Source of the DNA: RGIG8700 sp045648505
Lineage (GTDB): Bacteria > Bacillota > Clostridia > RGIG6154
Direction of reading: 5' to 3'
Assembly: GCA_045648505.1 (NCBI GenBank)
Contig: JAZROD010000050.1
Span: 1 to 34,043 of the forward strand
DNA: 34,043 nucleotides
Shown: one piece after another, positions 22,236 through 31,230 of the stretch
How positions within the stretch are numbered: the first letter of the stretch is position 1
Layout of the letters: the number at the start of each line of letters is the position of its first letter
Position numbers and translations under genes: made by a program
Notes under the pieces: generated by a model
Told to the model about the DNA's origin: nothing
Database searches by the model: none
Seen by the model: only the letters and a program-made list of their open reading frames with translations

Positions 22236-23477
22236 CTATTTTATTATTGCCTTTGCAACACGCACCGGATATGATTTCCCGTATTCGTGTCCTGAAAAAT
22301 CAACTGCAAGCATTCCCTCTCCCTGAATGAATGACAGTTCTTTGTCGTTATCCATCCATTTTACTGACTGTATTTCATCAGTCATGCCGCCAAAAGCATA
22401 TGCGCCTCTGTATTTTCCGCCTACAACTACATCTCCGCATCCAATTATCCCCAAATCATATACAAACAGATAAAGACACTTTCCGTCTGTACTTTTAAGT
22501 GCAAAGTTCTTACCCACACCTGAAATACCGCAAGGTCTGCCGTTATATACAGCTTCGCCAAAATGGTCCATCCAGCGTCCTACAAGCGTGAGAAGTTCTT
22601 TCTGGTAAACATTTATTTTCCCTTGTGCTTCAGGTCCGATATTTAAAAGATAGTTTGCACCTACTCTTCTGCAGTCGCAAAGACTCTGAATAAGCTCTAT
22701 GGGTGATTTGTATGATAAATCTTCATAGCCTATACCCCAGTGGTCATTAAGTGTGTGACACATTTCTCCTGCAACATATTTAGACATTCCTTCACGGTTC
22801 ATAGGTGTTGGTGTGCCCTGTTCAAAGGTAACGGAATCTATCTCAGGATTTCCGATATCACCCCTGCAATAAAGACCTGTGTTATTTATTATCATAGCCT
22901 CAGGCTGATATTTTCTTATGGTTGCATAAAGCTCGTCTTCTTTCCAGTCAGAATTTGGCTTCGACCAGTTTCCGTCAAACCACAAACCACCTATCTTACC
23001 ATAATTTTTGCATAGTATTTCTACACTTTTTCTGAGATATTCAAGATACTCATCAAAATTTTCTTCAAAATCTTCATTATACCAATCAAGAGTTGTGTGG
23101 TAAAACATAGGCATAAGACCGTACTTTCTGCAGGCATCAACAAACTCTTTTATAAGGTCTCGGCCTGCAGGAGTGTGGGGTGCATCAAAATCGTTAAGTC
23201 CGCAAGTATCATATAATGAAAATCCCTCGTGGTGTCTTGTTGTTAAGGTAATATATCTGCATCCTGCCATTTTCGCAGTACGAGCGATTTCTTCTGCATT
23301 GAAATCTTCAGCAGTAAACGTTTCTTTAAGTTTTTTATATTCATTCATATCCATTTTTTCATTAAGAAATACCCACTCACCTCTTCCAAGCTGTGAATAA
23401 AGTCCCCAATGAATAAACAGTCCCATTCCTAACTGTTCAAAATCAAGAATGTATTGTTTTGCTTTCGGTATACTCAT
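22236..23477 (-). CDS. Alpha-L-fucosidase, GH29 family (first copy)
   Basis: A 413-residue glycosidase. GH29 features are the active-site start LGMGLFIHWGLYS (16-28, H23-W24), TTRHHEGFSLYD (79-90) and the nucleophile D168 in GGLWFDGNW. The acid/base, which is variable in this family, cannot be named with certainty. It removes alpha-linked L-fucose from oligosaccharides. No signal peptide, so it works in the cytoplasm on imported glycans. The C-terminal 100 residues form a small beta domain. It shares the operon with a second, more divergent GH29 gene (28133-29530), suggesting different linkages. An 18-base gap follows to the truncated esterase gene. Confidence 0.92.
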   Translation of the reverse strand: MSIPKAKQYILDFEQLGMGLFIHWGLYSQLGRGEWVFLNEKMDMNEYKKLKETFTAEDFNAEEIARTAKMAGCRYITLTTRHHEGFSLYDTCGLNDFDAPHTPAGRDLIKEFVDACRKYGLMPMFYHTTLDWYNEDFEENFDEYLEYLRKSVEILCKNYGKIGGLWFDGNWSKPNSDWKEDELYATIRKYQPEAMIINNTGLYCRGDIGNPEIDSVTFEQGTPTPMNREGMSKYVAGEMCHTLNDHWGIGYEDLSYKSPIELIQSLCDCRRVGANYLLNIGPEAQGKINVYQKELLTLVGRWMDHFGEAVYNGRPCGISGVGKNFALKSTDGKCLYLFVYDLGIIGCGDVVVGGKYRGAYAFGGMTDEIQSVKWMDNDKELSFIQGEGMLAVDFSGHEYGKSYPVRVAKAIIK

Positions 23478-23503
23478 AATCTAAATCTCCTTGTTATTTT
23501 AAT

Positions 23504-24373
23504 TTATAGAAACATACATGTTCCTACGAAACACATAATTACACTAAACACCCTTTTCTTTGTCGGCTTTTCTTTAAAGCATATCCAACCTGCAATAGTT
23601 GTAAAGAAAATGCTTCCGCCTGTTATAATCGTATATAAAACCGTTGCATCAATTTCCTTTGCTCCCAAAAGCTGTAACAGGTATGACAAACCACTTATAA
23701 AGGCAGACACAAAAATTATCCAGATGACACTCTTGAAAGATTTGTCAACCTTTGGAGTACCTTTTCTGCTTTGTTTTGCTAAAAGAAGATATAAAGCAAA
23801 ACAACATATAAATTTTATTATTCCTCCAAGAACGATAAATTTCGAAGATGAAACTGCTATTGGACTAATCTGATGAATCTTTGAAAAAACACTCACAAAC
23901 CCATTCAGGAAAAATACACCTATACACATCAAAGATGTTTTTCCGCCCATTTTTTTAGTTCCGGGATTAACAAGAAAAACCGATATTATTATCACTAACA
24001 ATCCCACAATTCTCTGCAAATCAATGTGTTCATTGAGGAATAAAACTCCCCATATATAAGGAATCACCATTCCTCCTGTCATAAGGAAGAACGTATATAG
24101 AGACACCTGTCCTTCTTTTATAATTTTAAAGCCTATAATTGTATAAGTTACTGTGCAGAAACTTGTAATGAAAGCCATAAAAAACGAAAATCCGTTGAAT
24201 TCAAAATTAAATTTATTTATTATTGAAAATATTATAACAGTAAACAATGCAGAAATCATATTAAATTTCAGTCCGCTTTCAACACTTGCTCCCTCTGATT
24301 TCTGATAAATCTTATTTATAACAAAGTTTACTGCAAGTAATATTGCAGATATAATCAACAAAACATAACTCAT
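23504..24373 (-). CDS. EamA/DMT-superfamily transporter
   Basis: A 289-residue very hydrophobic protein with about ten predicted membrane segments in two halves (first half to about 140, second from about 150), as in EamA drug/metabolite transporters. The start at 24371-24373 is favoured by an AGAGGT site; the frame is open seven codons further to a TTG that lacks one. It is the only transporter in the window, between a fucosidase and the 846-residue enzyme. Family members move small metabolites, amino acids or sugars (GlcU-type relatives take up glucose or ribose). Uptake of a released deoxyhexose or export of a by-product such as propanediol are both possible. Its start overlaps no gene; 13 bases follow the previous stop. 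Confidence 0.85.
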   Translation of the reverse strand: MSYVLLIISAILLAVNFVINKIYQKSEGASVESGLKFNMISALFTVIIFSIINKFNFEFNGFSFFMAFITSFCTVTYTIIGFKIIKEGQVSLYTFFLMTGGMVIPYIWGVLFLNEHIDLQRIVGLLVIIISVFLVNPGTKKMGGKTSLMCIGVFFLNGFVSVFSKIHQISPIAVSSSKFIVLGGIIKFICCFALYLLLAKQSRKGTPKVDKSFKSVIWIIFVSAFISGLSYLLQLLGAKEIDATVLYTIITGGSIFFTTIAGWICFKEKPTKKRVFSVIMCFVGTCMFL

Positions 24374-24386
24374 TGTCTTTACCTCT

Positions 24387-26927
24387 TTATTCAAACATCT
24401 TTCTTGTTTTTGAGCTTACATAACTTTTAAGGAGATGTCTTACCTTTGATATTTCATTATTTTTATAAGCAGTTTCAAGCTGATTTTTAATTAGCTCTGC
24501 ACCTGCAATGCTGTATTCACTTTCCTCAAGCTTTTTAAAAACTTCAATCTGTTTTTTATAAAGCATTTTGATTTTCTCTTCTTCTGTCTGAGGCACAATA
24601 GCAGTATAAGAAACCACCTTGTTTGTACTGTTTGCCGTAAATCCTTCAATAGAAAATGCAGGAAGAACAAATTCAATCTCGGAGTTTTTACTTTCTATGA
24701 TTTCAGATGTTCTTAAGTTTTTAAATTTACCCTCTTTCTTAAGAACAACCCTAACAACCACAGAATAAGGCTCTCTGTTTACAGCATAAAAGAAATAATT
24801 GTCCTCTATATTAAGTTCTCTTACAACAACAGGTTCTCCTGCACCTTTTACTGTTTTAAACTTTACTGCAGGGAGCTTTGTAAATACAGATGAATATTCA
24901 GATGCCTCAATAGCATGAGATTTATCAAGATACAATCCGCCTCTTACCATATACATCGGATCAAGCTCTGCAACTGCGTGGGCGAAAGGCTCTAAATAGT
25001 TTCTGCCGGTTGGGAAACATGAAGTTATCTGTCTTTGTGACTCAAACCAGAAACCGTCCTCATTTATAGGCTTGCAGGTATTTTCATTAAATGTTATGTT
25101 TTCAAACTTGAAGTTTTTCAATGCCTCATCTATGTCAGGATTATGTTCATTGAAAGGCATTTTTATATTTTTCCCCCACGCCTCTTCCCAACTGTCCATA
25201 ACATATGCTCCGCAACTCTTCATTTCTCTTATATTATCCGACCAGGATTTATCTAAATAAGCTAAATCGTGGAAAAAGTGACGGTGTTCTTCGGGAAGTT
25301 CTGAACCTTGCATTGTCCATCCTCTGTCACGATGCTGATTTTGTTCCATAGACATTGAAATTCCTTCATCATCCTTAAAAAGCTCTAAATCAATTCCGCC
25401 CTCACGAAGGAAATCATATTCATTTGCAAATGCAGGATACTGCACAGATTCATCAAACATAAGATACTGCTGTTCTTCGTTGAATGTACCGAACATTCCC
25501 AGTTTAACAGGTTCATTCCACATACACAGATATAACTTTAAGGATGGGTTATATTTTCTTAAAGCATCACGAAGTTTAAGTATTAGTTCGTGTATTTTTT
25601 TACATCTCCAGGAAATCCATAACTGTCTGTTTCTTCTGTTAAGAAATTCATAGCGCTTTTTAAATCTGTCAGGGTCATTTTTCTTACAAGAAACTTTAAT
25701 GCCTGTTTCTTTTGTAAAAAGATTAACTGTGTAATCGTCATAGCCTATCATAAGTGAGCTGTACCACAAAATTGTTGCATGCCAAATATTCACCTGAACA
25801 CCCTTGAAGGCTTTTTTATTTCCATACTTTTCTGATATTTCTTCAAAGTATTCAACAAGCTGTCTTTGCACCTCAGGATGAATTGGATTAAATATAGGTG
25901 CACCGCCGAAATTATCCTTTTTTTCTCCATATATAAATTCAAAGTTTTCAATACTTTCAACTTTTCTTCCCTCTGCAATCATTTTTTCATAATTCAGAGG
26001 ATTATATATAGGCGTCCAGTCGTTTGTTGATGCCTGAACTCCGTTATCACAACGCATATTGTTGTATGTATCTTTTCCTTCAACAATAGAATTTAAATCA
26101 ATATTCATATTTTTAAGAAGATTGCCAAGTCTTAAAAGTGTCATACCGCCGATAAAATCTACCCCTGCTTCCTCGCACTTGTCAAGGAGCGGTGAAATCC
26201 AATCATCAGGCTTTGAAGATGCGATTGAATACTGTTGTCTGTTTGGAAGGGACATCCAGTAATAAAGTGAGCCGGGCTGTGTTTTGGAGTTAAAATTCGG
26301 TCCACAGTACCAGTTTATAGGATAAACAAGCATATTTTGCCCAGTATGCTTAGCATACTCTATAAATTTATCTCCCCACTCTTCTATTGTTATTGCGCCA
26401 AGGTCGCTGATACTGCCGCATGGGTCTTCATACTGTACTCCGAATTTTCGTGTGGGGTATGATATTTCTTTCATATTCTGTAATGAAAGTTCCTCCAGCT
26501 CATACACAGTAAAACCGAAAACTGCAGAGGGTTCATTTTTTCCCCATGTTGTAAAGGTAACAGTCATATCTGTTGTTCTTGGCCAGAAAATGTTATAAAT
26601 TTCTTTTGCTGTATTTGTAATCTCATACTCTCCACCACAGAAAACACCTGTAGACATATCATATGAAAAGCAGTCATTAATCATCATATGGCGGTTTTTA
26701 TCATCAGGGTAAGAAATCACCATCATATGAGGCTTGTTTGCGTGTTTTAATGAGAATCTGTATCCAAAACGAGACATTGCATCATTTGAGGTTTCAAGAT
26801 ATTTTCCCATAGGGCTGTCTGTAATGTGAGTACCCTCTGTTGCAAAGAATGTATTACTGTCATATTTTTTTGTGCAGTCAAAATCTGCTATTAATGTACC
26901 TTTATATCCTTTTGGTAGATTATACAT
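24387..26927 (-). CDS. Large (846 aa) putative glycoside hydrolase of unrecognised family
   Basis: No signal peptide, so probably cytoplasmic. Residues 1-160 look like a beta-sandwich (CBM-like: ADFDCTKKYDSN ... VTFTTWGKNEP). A central region (about 170-620) has the look of a TIM barrel: NMLVYPINWYCGPN, AGVDFIGGMTLLRLG, FKGVQVNIWHA, KLYLCMWNEPVKLG and AYVMDSWEEAWG. The NEP and DSWEEAWG pieces are candidate catalytic carboxylates, as in clan-A hydrolases. A late beta domain (about 690-780) and a charged helical tail follow. I cannot assign a CAZy family. It begins 1 base after the SGNH stop with its ribosome binding site inside that gene. Context suggests action on a fucose- or rhamnose-containing glycan. 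Confidence 0.6.
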   Translation of the reverse strand: MYNLPKGYKGTLIADFDCTKKYDSNTFFATEGTHITDSPMGKYLETSNDAMSRFGYRFSLKHANKPHMMVISYPDDKNRHMMINDCFSYDMSTGVFCGGEYEITNTAKEIYNIFWPRTTDMTVTFTTWGKNEPSAVFGFTVYELEELSLQNMKEISYPTRKFGVQYEDPCGSISDLGAITIEEWGDKFIEYAKHTGQNMLVYPINWYCGPNFNSKTQPGSLYYWMSLPNRQQYSIASSKPDDWISPLLDKCEEAGVDFIGGMTLLRLGNLLKNMNIDLNSIVEGKDTYNNMRCDNGVQASTNDWTPIYNPLNYEKMIAEGRKVESIENFEFIYGEKKDNFGGAPIFNPIHPEVQRQLVEYFEEISEKYGNKKAFKGVQVNIWHATILWYSSLMIGYDDYTVNLFTKETGIKVSCKKNDPDRFKKRYEFLNRRNRQLWISWRCKKIHELILKLRDALRKYNPSLKLYLCMWNEPVKLGMFGTFNEEQQYLMFDESVQYPAFANEYDFLREGGIDLELFKDDEGISMSMEQNQHRDRGWTMQGSELPEEHRHFFHDLAYLDKSWSDNIREMKSCGAYVMDSWEEAWGKNIKMPFNEHNPDIDEALKNFKFENITFNENTCKPINEDGFWFESQRQITSCFPTGRNYLEPFAHAVAELDPMYMVRGGLYLDKSHAIEASEYSSVFTKLPAVKFKTVKGAGEPVVVRELNIEDNYFFYAVNREPYSVVVRVVLKKEGKFKNLRTSEIIESKNSEIEFVLPAFSIEGFTANSTNKVVSYTAIVPQTEEEKIKMLYKKQIEVFKKLEESEYSIAGAELIKNQLETAYKNNEISKVRHLLKSYVSSKTRKMFE

Positions 26928-26928
26928 A

Positions 26929-28182
26929 TTATCGCTCCTTTTTGTGTCTTAACATTTCTACTGTCCCTGCAAGTGCATCGCCAATCTGATGGTATCCGCT
27001 TAGGTTAGGATGAACAGGGTCCCCATTAATCTCAAGCTGTCTGTCACAGTACAGATTTTCTCTTATGCTTATACTGTCAAATCCGTTTTTCGTGTCAATG
27101 ACATGTGACATCGGGCAAATATATACACCCTCAACATCTTCAAATTCTTTTAGAATTGCTTTTGCTCCTTCACGCATAGCACATTTGTATTGTTTATCTG
27201 TCATAACACAGCCGTGTATATTTGCAAAAGCATTCTGGCCTGATGATGGCAAAGGAAGATTTATTATTACAGCAATATTTTTGTCTGTATCCTTAATTCC
27301 TTTAATAAATTTCTTTGTGTTTTCAATATATTTACTCACAACATCCTTAATCCCGTCATAATGTTCCCATGGGAAAAGGTCGTTACCTCCCATTAAAAGA
27401 GAAACAGCATTAAGTTTTTCTATATTGTTTCGTTCAAGATACTTTTTGAAATTAAATTCCCACTCTACGCTGTCAGCTACAAGATTATCTTTATGGTCAT
27501 AGAGTTTTCCGTATTTATGGTAATACTGACCTTCTTTTATTTCAGAAAATTCAAAGCCGTTAAAACAACAGGTGCTTTTCTTTTCTTCCTGAGCCGCTAA
27601 GTGATATTCCATATCGCCGAAATATTCTTTTCCCGATATGCCTTTTGGGAACAGGAATGGAGAAACCCATTTAAGAGGTCCTCTTTCTCCCTCTTTTATA
27701 GAATGATTGTTAAAGTATTCTTCATACCTCCAGCCTCCGCGCCCTTCTCCAAAAACATGTCCATCATAGCTTCTTGTTCCACAGGTAAAGACATTTTTTA
27801 GTCTGTTTTGCATATGTGCAGGATAAATCATATGGTGTGTCATACTATCACCTACACAAAGGATTTTAAAAGGTGTATTTATATCCTGGTCGTAAAGTTC
27901 AATTACGGTCTTTTTCTCGGCTTCAATGTTACCCTCCTCGTCATAGACCTTAACTGTAAGCTCAAATTCTTTTTCATCTGCAGGGAATTTTGTTATTTTC
28001 CAGCAATGCTCATAATTTTTCCCGTATTTACAGTCAATAACTATATCCTGCCAGGGATAAATAGGGTGAATAAAGTTTTCATAATAAAGATTAAACTCCT
28101 CATCCTTAACTTTTATATCCTGATTTGGCTGTTCACGAAGAACGGCTATTCTTTTGGGTAATATAATCTCTGTTTTTTTCAT
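26929..28182 (-). CDS. SGNH/GDSL-family esterase with an N-terminal beta domain
   Basis: A 417-residue protein. The first ~105 residues form a beta-rich domain. The hydrolase domain begins at FKILCVGDSMTHH with nucleophile S113 in GDS (111-113). Block III is LLMGGNDLF (G and N of the oxyanion hole) and block V is GDPVHPNLSG with the catalytic D and H. Such enzymes remove acetyl groups from polysaccharides or oligosaccharides, making them accessible to glycosidases. No signal peptide. The ATG start (GAGGTG site) lies 50 bases inside the fucosidase gene, so translation is coupled. The neighbouring truncated esterase gene suggests that a second esterase was lost from the same operon. Confidence 0.85.
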   Translation of the reverse strand: MKKTEIILPKRIAVLREQPNQDIKVKDEEFNLYYENFIHPIYPWQDIVIDCKYGKNYEHCWKITKFPADEKEFELTVKVYDEEGNIEAEKKTVIELYDQDINTPFKILCVGDSMTHHMIYPAHMQNRLKNVFTCGTRSYDGHVFGEGRGGWRYEEYFNNHSIKEGERGPLKWVSPFLFPKGISGKEYFGDMEYHLAAQEEKKSTCCFNGFEFSEIKEGQYYHKYGKLYDHKDNLVADSVEWEFNFKKYLERNNIEKLNAVSLLMGGNDLFPWEHYDGIKDVVSKYIENTKKFIKGIKDTDKNIAVIINLPLPSSGQNAFANIHGCVMTDKQYKCAMREGAKAILKEFEDVEGVYICPMSHVIDTKNGFDSISIRENLYCDRQLEINGDPVHPNLSGYHQIGDALAGTVEMLRHKKER

Positions 28183-29530
28183 AAGAGCACCTCATTTTTT
28201 TATAAAGCTTAAATACACAGTAGCACTCGTCTGTTGTAACAGTTTTCGCAAGAGTTATCCCCTTATCCGTATGCTTGAATTCAATAAATGTATTATCATT
28301 CAAAAATTCAACCTTTGCAATATTTTCTGTGCAAGGAATAAAGTCACTACTGAATTTCTTTGCTGTTACATAAACACATTCTTTTGTCTGTGTATAAAAC
28401 AAATCATCAACTCTATAAGGAGCAACAGGTCTTGTTTTATACACTGCTTCTCCGTATTTATTCAACCAGTTTCCAAGTCCTTTTAATGACTTGATTGCAT
28501 TTCTCGGTATTCTTCCGTCCGGCTGTGGAGATACATTTAAGGCAAGATTGCCGCCTTTACATATAATCTCCATAAGAACTTCTATAAGAGCCTCCGGTGA
28601 TTTATAATCGTCATCATATATGTAGTTAAAATCTCTACCAAGAGTAAGACAACTTTCCCATGGTACAGAAATCATCTTTTCCGGTATGGCTTTTTCCGGT
28701 GTTATATAATTTTCGTATTCTCCACCTGCTGTTCTGTCTGCAACAATAAGTTCAGGGTTAATTTTTCTGAGTTTAGGTATAATGTTTTCAAGTTTTATGT
28801 CAAGACCTCTTTTCTTACAAACCTGCCCTCCATCAAGCCATAAAATATCAATTTTACCATACTCTTTAATAAGCTCTTCAAACTGTCTGTGAGTATATTC
28901 TGTAAACGCCTGCCATTTTTCAGGTTTTTCGTTCACATCATAAGTAGGCATTCTTGTTGTGTAACCGCTGCCGCCCTCCCAGAAATTTTCACTATGCCAG
29001 TCGGGCTTTGAAAAGTATGCACCGATTTTAAGATTTTTCTTTCTGAAAGCATCAAACACATTTTTAACAATATCTGCCTTTTCGTGCTTTGAAAAAGGAC
29101 AATTTTCTGCAGTTACCTTATAATCGGTCTGTTTAGTATCCCACAGACAAAATCCGTCGTGATGCTTTGTTGTAAAAATAAGGTATTTAAATCCTGTTTC
29201 TTCTGCAATTTCTGCCCATTCATCAGGATTGAAACGCACAGGATTAAAAGAGTTGATAAGATCAAAATATTCTTCTCTTATTTTTTCACCTTCACTCTGC
29301 CAATTATGTCTGTAACCATATTCTTCAGTTGACCTTGACCATTCTGCCTCCTCATCTACAAGTCCCCATGATGCCATAAGTCCAAGCTGATTATAAAGTC
29401 CGAAATGAACCATCAAGCCAAGCTTCATATCTTTGAATTCTTCAAGTTTTTCCTTAATTTCTGATGATGGCTCAACATATTCACTTTCTGCTGAATAGTC
29501 ATGCACGCCTTCCAGAATAAAATCATCCAT
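28133..29530 (-). CDS. Alpha-L-fucosidase, GH29 family (second copy)
   Basis: A 465-residue enzyme. GH29 signs are MKLGLMVHFGLYNQLG (35-50), FTTKHHDGFCLWDT (119-132) and nucleophile D233 in IDILWLDGGQV. It is clearly different from the 22236-23477 copy (longer insertions at 58-90 and 180-200), so not a recent duplicate. No signal peptide. I chose the ATG at 29528-29530 (AAAGGAG 9 bases before) over an upstream TTG. The frame ends with an unusual Arg/Asn-rich tail after FKLYKK that overlaps the SGNH gene by 50 bases; the original stop was probably lost and read-through added about 21 residues. Its start follows the previous stop by one base. Confidence 0.9.
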   Translation of the reverse strand: MDDFILEGVHDYSAESEYVEPSSEIKEKLEEFKDMKLGLMVHFGLYNQLGLMASWGLVDEEAEWSRSTEEYGYRHNWQSEGEKIREEYFDLINSFNPVRFNPDEWAEIAEETGFKYLIFTTKHHDGFCLWDTKQTDYKVTAENCPFSKHEKADIVKNVFDAFRKKNLKIGAYFSKPDWHSENFWEGGSGYTTRMPTYDVNEKPEKWQAFTEYTHRQFEELIKEYGKIDILWLDGGQVCKKRGLDIKLENIIPKLRKINPELIVADRTAGGEYENYITPEKAIPEKMISVPWESCLTLGRDFNYIYDDDYKSPEALIEVLMEIICKGGNLALNVSPQPDGRIPRNAIKSLKGLGNWLNKYGEAVYKTRPVAPYRVDDLFYTQTKECVYVTAKKFSSDFIPCTENIAKVEFLNDNTFIEFKHTDKGITLAKTVTTDECYCVFKLYKKMRCSYEKNRDYITQKNSRSS

Positions 29531-29531
29531 C

Positions 29532-31175
29532 TTATGCTTCTCCTTTAAAATCAACTTTTCTTACTGTTTTAATCTGACCGTTTTCTATAGTTACTTCTTC
29601 ATTTGGTTTTATTTGTGCCTTTAAGGTTTTTCCGTCAACAGAAATATACATTTCTGATTCTTTTTCGCATATTCCGAAAACAGAAATTATGTTTCCGTCT
29701 AAATCAGTTTTAATTCTTATATTTTCTGAAAACTCAAAAAGTAGTTTTTCATTTATGAAGGCAAAGTTTTTGCCCTCTTTATGTTTAACAGTAAATTTTC
29801 TGTTTAAAATTTCCTGTGTGTATTCATAGTCGCCTTTGCTGTTTATACTTGTCCATAGCACTTTTTCATAAGCAACATTTACGCCATACATAAGGCTTAC
29901 ATACTCAAAGAATGCAAGCATTGTAGGACCATAACCGTCACCGTCACCGTGCTGAGCACCTGTAAACGGATTGTAGTTCTGAACAAAGCCCTTATTTATC
30001 TTAAGCATATCAATCATCTTTCCACCAAGCATTACAATTTCAGTGTGATGATTATAGTTTAAAAGGGCATCAATCGCTCTCTGACAGGTAAGACCGTTTA
30101 CAGGTCCTGACCAACTGTTATTATCTATATTTGCTTCTGTATCTCTTTCAATTACTCCTTTTTCTTCAAGCTCCTCACCGCAGTTTGAACATTCTCTGTT
30201 TACATAAAAATAAGGATCATTTGCGGCAATTGAAGGGATTGGGTACGGTGTGAAAAATTCTTCTTCGTTAAGCAAATGCTCTCTTATGAAGTCATCTGCC
30301 ATATCCTGGTCGAAAATTCCGCCATACATACATTTGATATTTTCCTGAGTTAAATTGTAAATTCTTTCGTTTTTGTTATCTCTTAAATAGCAGGCTTTTT
30401 TGTCTTCGTCCCATAAATATTCTCTGAATTTGTTTTTTACCTGCTTTGCTTTTAACATCCATTCTTCTGCCTCACCGTTGCCGAGAATTTTTGAAATCTC
30501 TGCAAGAACTATACGGCAGGCATAGGAATAAGACATATACTGCGGTGACTCATAAGGCATATTGCCTGCATTTTTCGGAGGAACTGTGTCACCGTATGCA
30601 CCGTTATCAATAGCAGTAATACCGTTTAATAAGTGGAGTGTATAGTTGTCCTCGCCTGTGTCCCATACACACCAGGTTTCAAGGCAACCGTCACCGTCGC
30701 TGTCACGGTATTTCCATAAATAGTCGTCATAATCACGGAGGGTATTGTAAAGTTGTTGTAAATACTCATTTTCTTTGCCTGTTAAATAATACATTTTAAG
30801 AGCAGGATACGGAAAAAAGAAGCCCTGCATCCAGTCGTAGTATGCATGAACCCCTGACCATTCAGGTGCACAGGTAATCATTCCCGGAATTTTTCCGTCA
30901 CGTCTTTGGTATCTCATAAAAATGAGAATATTATTTAAAGCAGTTTTAATATCACGCTTGGCATACATTTCTCCGCCCATAGGCTGAGTTTCAGGCCATA
31001 CACCTGTATATTTTTCGCCCTCAATGAGAACATCATAGCCTGCAAAATTTCTTCTGTTTACCTTGCATCTTTCTTCTGCGTGGTCAAAAAGCTCCTGCAG
31101 TCTTTTATCCTCTGTTTTAAAGGTTACTCCTGACTTTGAAAGTGAGTAGCTGTCTGAATTTAATACATCTTTCAT
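29532..31175 (-). CDS. (alpha/alpha)6-barrel glycoside hydrolase, trehalase/GH63-like
   Basis: A 547-residue protein without a signal peptide. Helix-rich repeats with conserved aromatic/acidic blocks (YTGVWPETQPMGGEMYAKRD, APEWSGVHAYYDWMQGFF, SDGDGCLETWCVWDTGEDN and NNSWSGPVNGLTCQRAIDAL) match the MGH1-type (GH37/GH63-like) (alpha/alpha)6-barrel proteins. The final 100 residues are a beta domain. Candidate catalytic acids lie in the WDTGEDN and SGPVNG regions, but I cannot name the linkage; alpha-rhamnosidase or alpha-glucosidase activity are options. It begins 20 bases after a perfect 28-bp palindrome (31196-31223), with a GGAGG site, and its stop is one base before the fucosidase start. Confidence 0.75.
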   Translation of the reverse strand: MKDVLNSDSYSLSKSGVTFKTEDKRLQELFDHAEERCKVNRRNFAGYDVLIEGEKYTGVWPETQPMGGEMYAKRDIKTALNNILIFMRYQRRDGKIPGMITCAPEWSGVHAYYDWMQGFFFPYPALKMYYLTGKENEYLQQLYNTLRDYDDYLWKYRDSDGDGCLETWCVWDTGEDNYTLHLLNGITAIDNGAYGDTVPPKNAGNMPYESPQYMSYSYACRIVLAEISKILGNGEAEEWMLKAKQVKNKFREYLWDEDKKACYLRDNKNERIYNLTQENIKCMYGGIFDQDMADDFIREHLLNEEEFFTPYPIPSIAANDPYFYVNRECSNCGEELEEKGVIERDTEANIDNNSWSGPVNGLTCQRAIDALLNYNHHTEIVMLGGKMIDMLKINKGFVQNYNPFTGAQHGDGDGYGPTMLAFFEYVSLMYGVNVAYEKVLWTSINSKGDYEYTQEILNRKFTVKHKEGKNFAFINEKLLFEFSENIRIKTDLDGNIISVFGICEKESEMYISVDGKTLKAQIKPNEEVTIENGQIKTVRKVDFKGEA

Positions 31176-31195
31176 TTTTATTCCTCCGTACTATG

Positions 31196-31223
31196 GGGCT
31201 GAAGTGAAATTTCACTTCAGCCC
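31196..31223. repeat. Perfect 28-bp palindrome in the 55-base gap before the glycosidase gene
   Basis: Bases 31196-31209 (GGGCTGAAGTGAAA) and 31210-31223 (TTTCACTTCAGCCC) are exact reverse complements with no spacer. As RNA it folds into a 12-bp hairpin with a 4-base AATT loop, ending 7 bases before the GGAGG site of the next gene. On the leftward transcript no T run follows, so it is not an ordinary terminator there. It could be an operator, an mRNA processing or stability element between secreted-protein and cytoplasmic genes, or a translation control element. Confidence 0.7.
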
Positions 31224-31230
31224 ATTCAGT

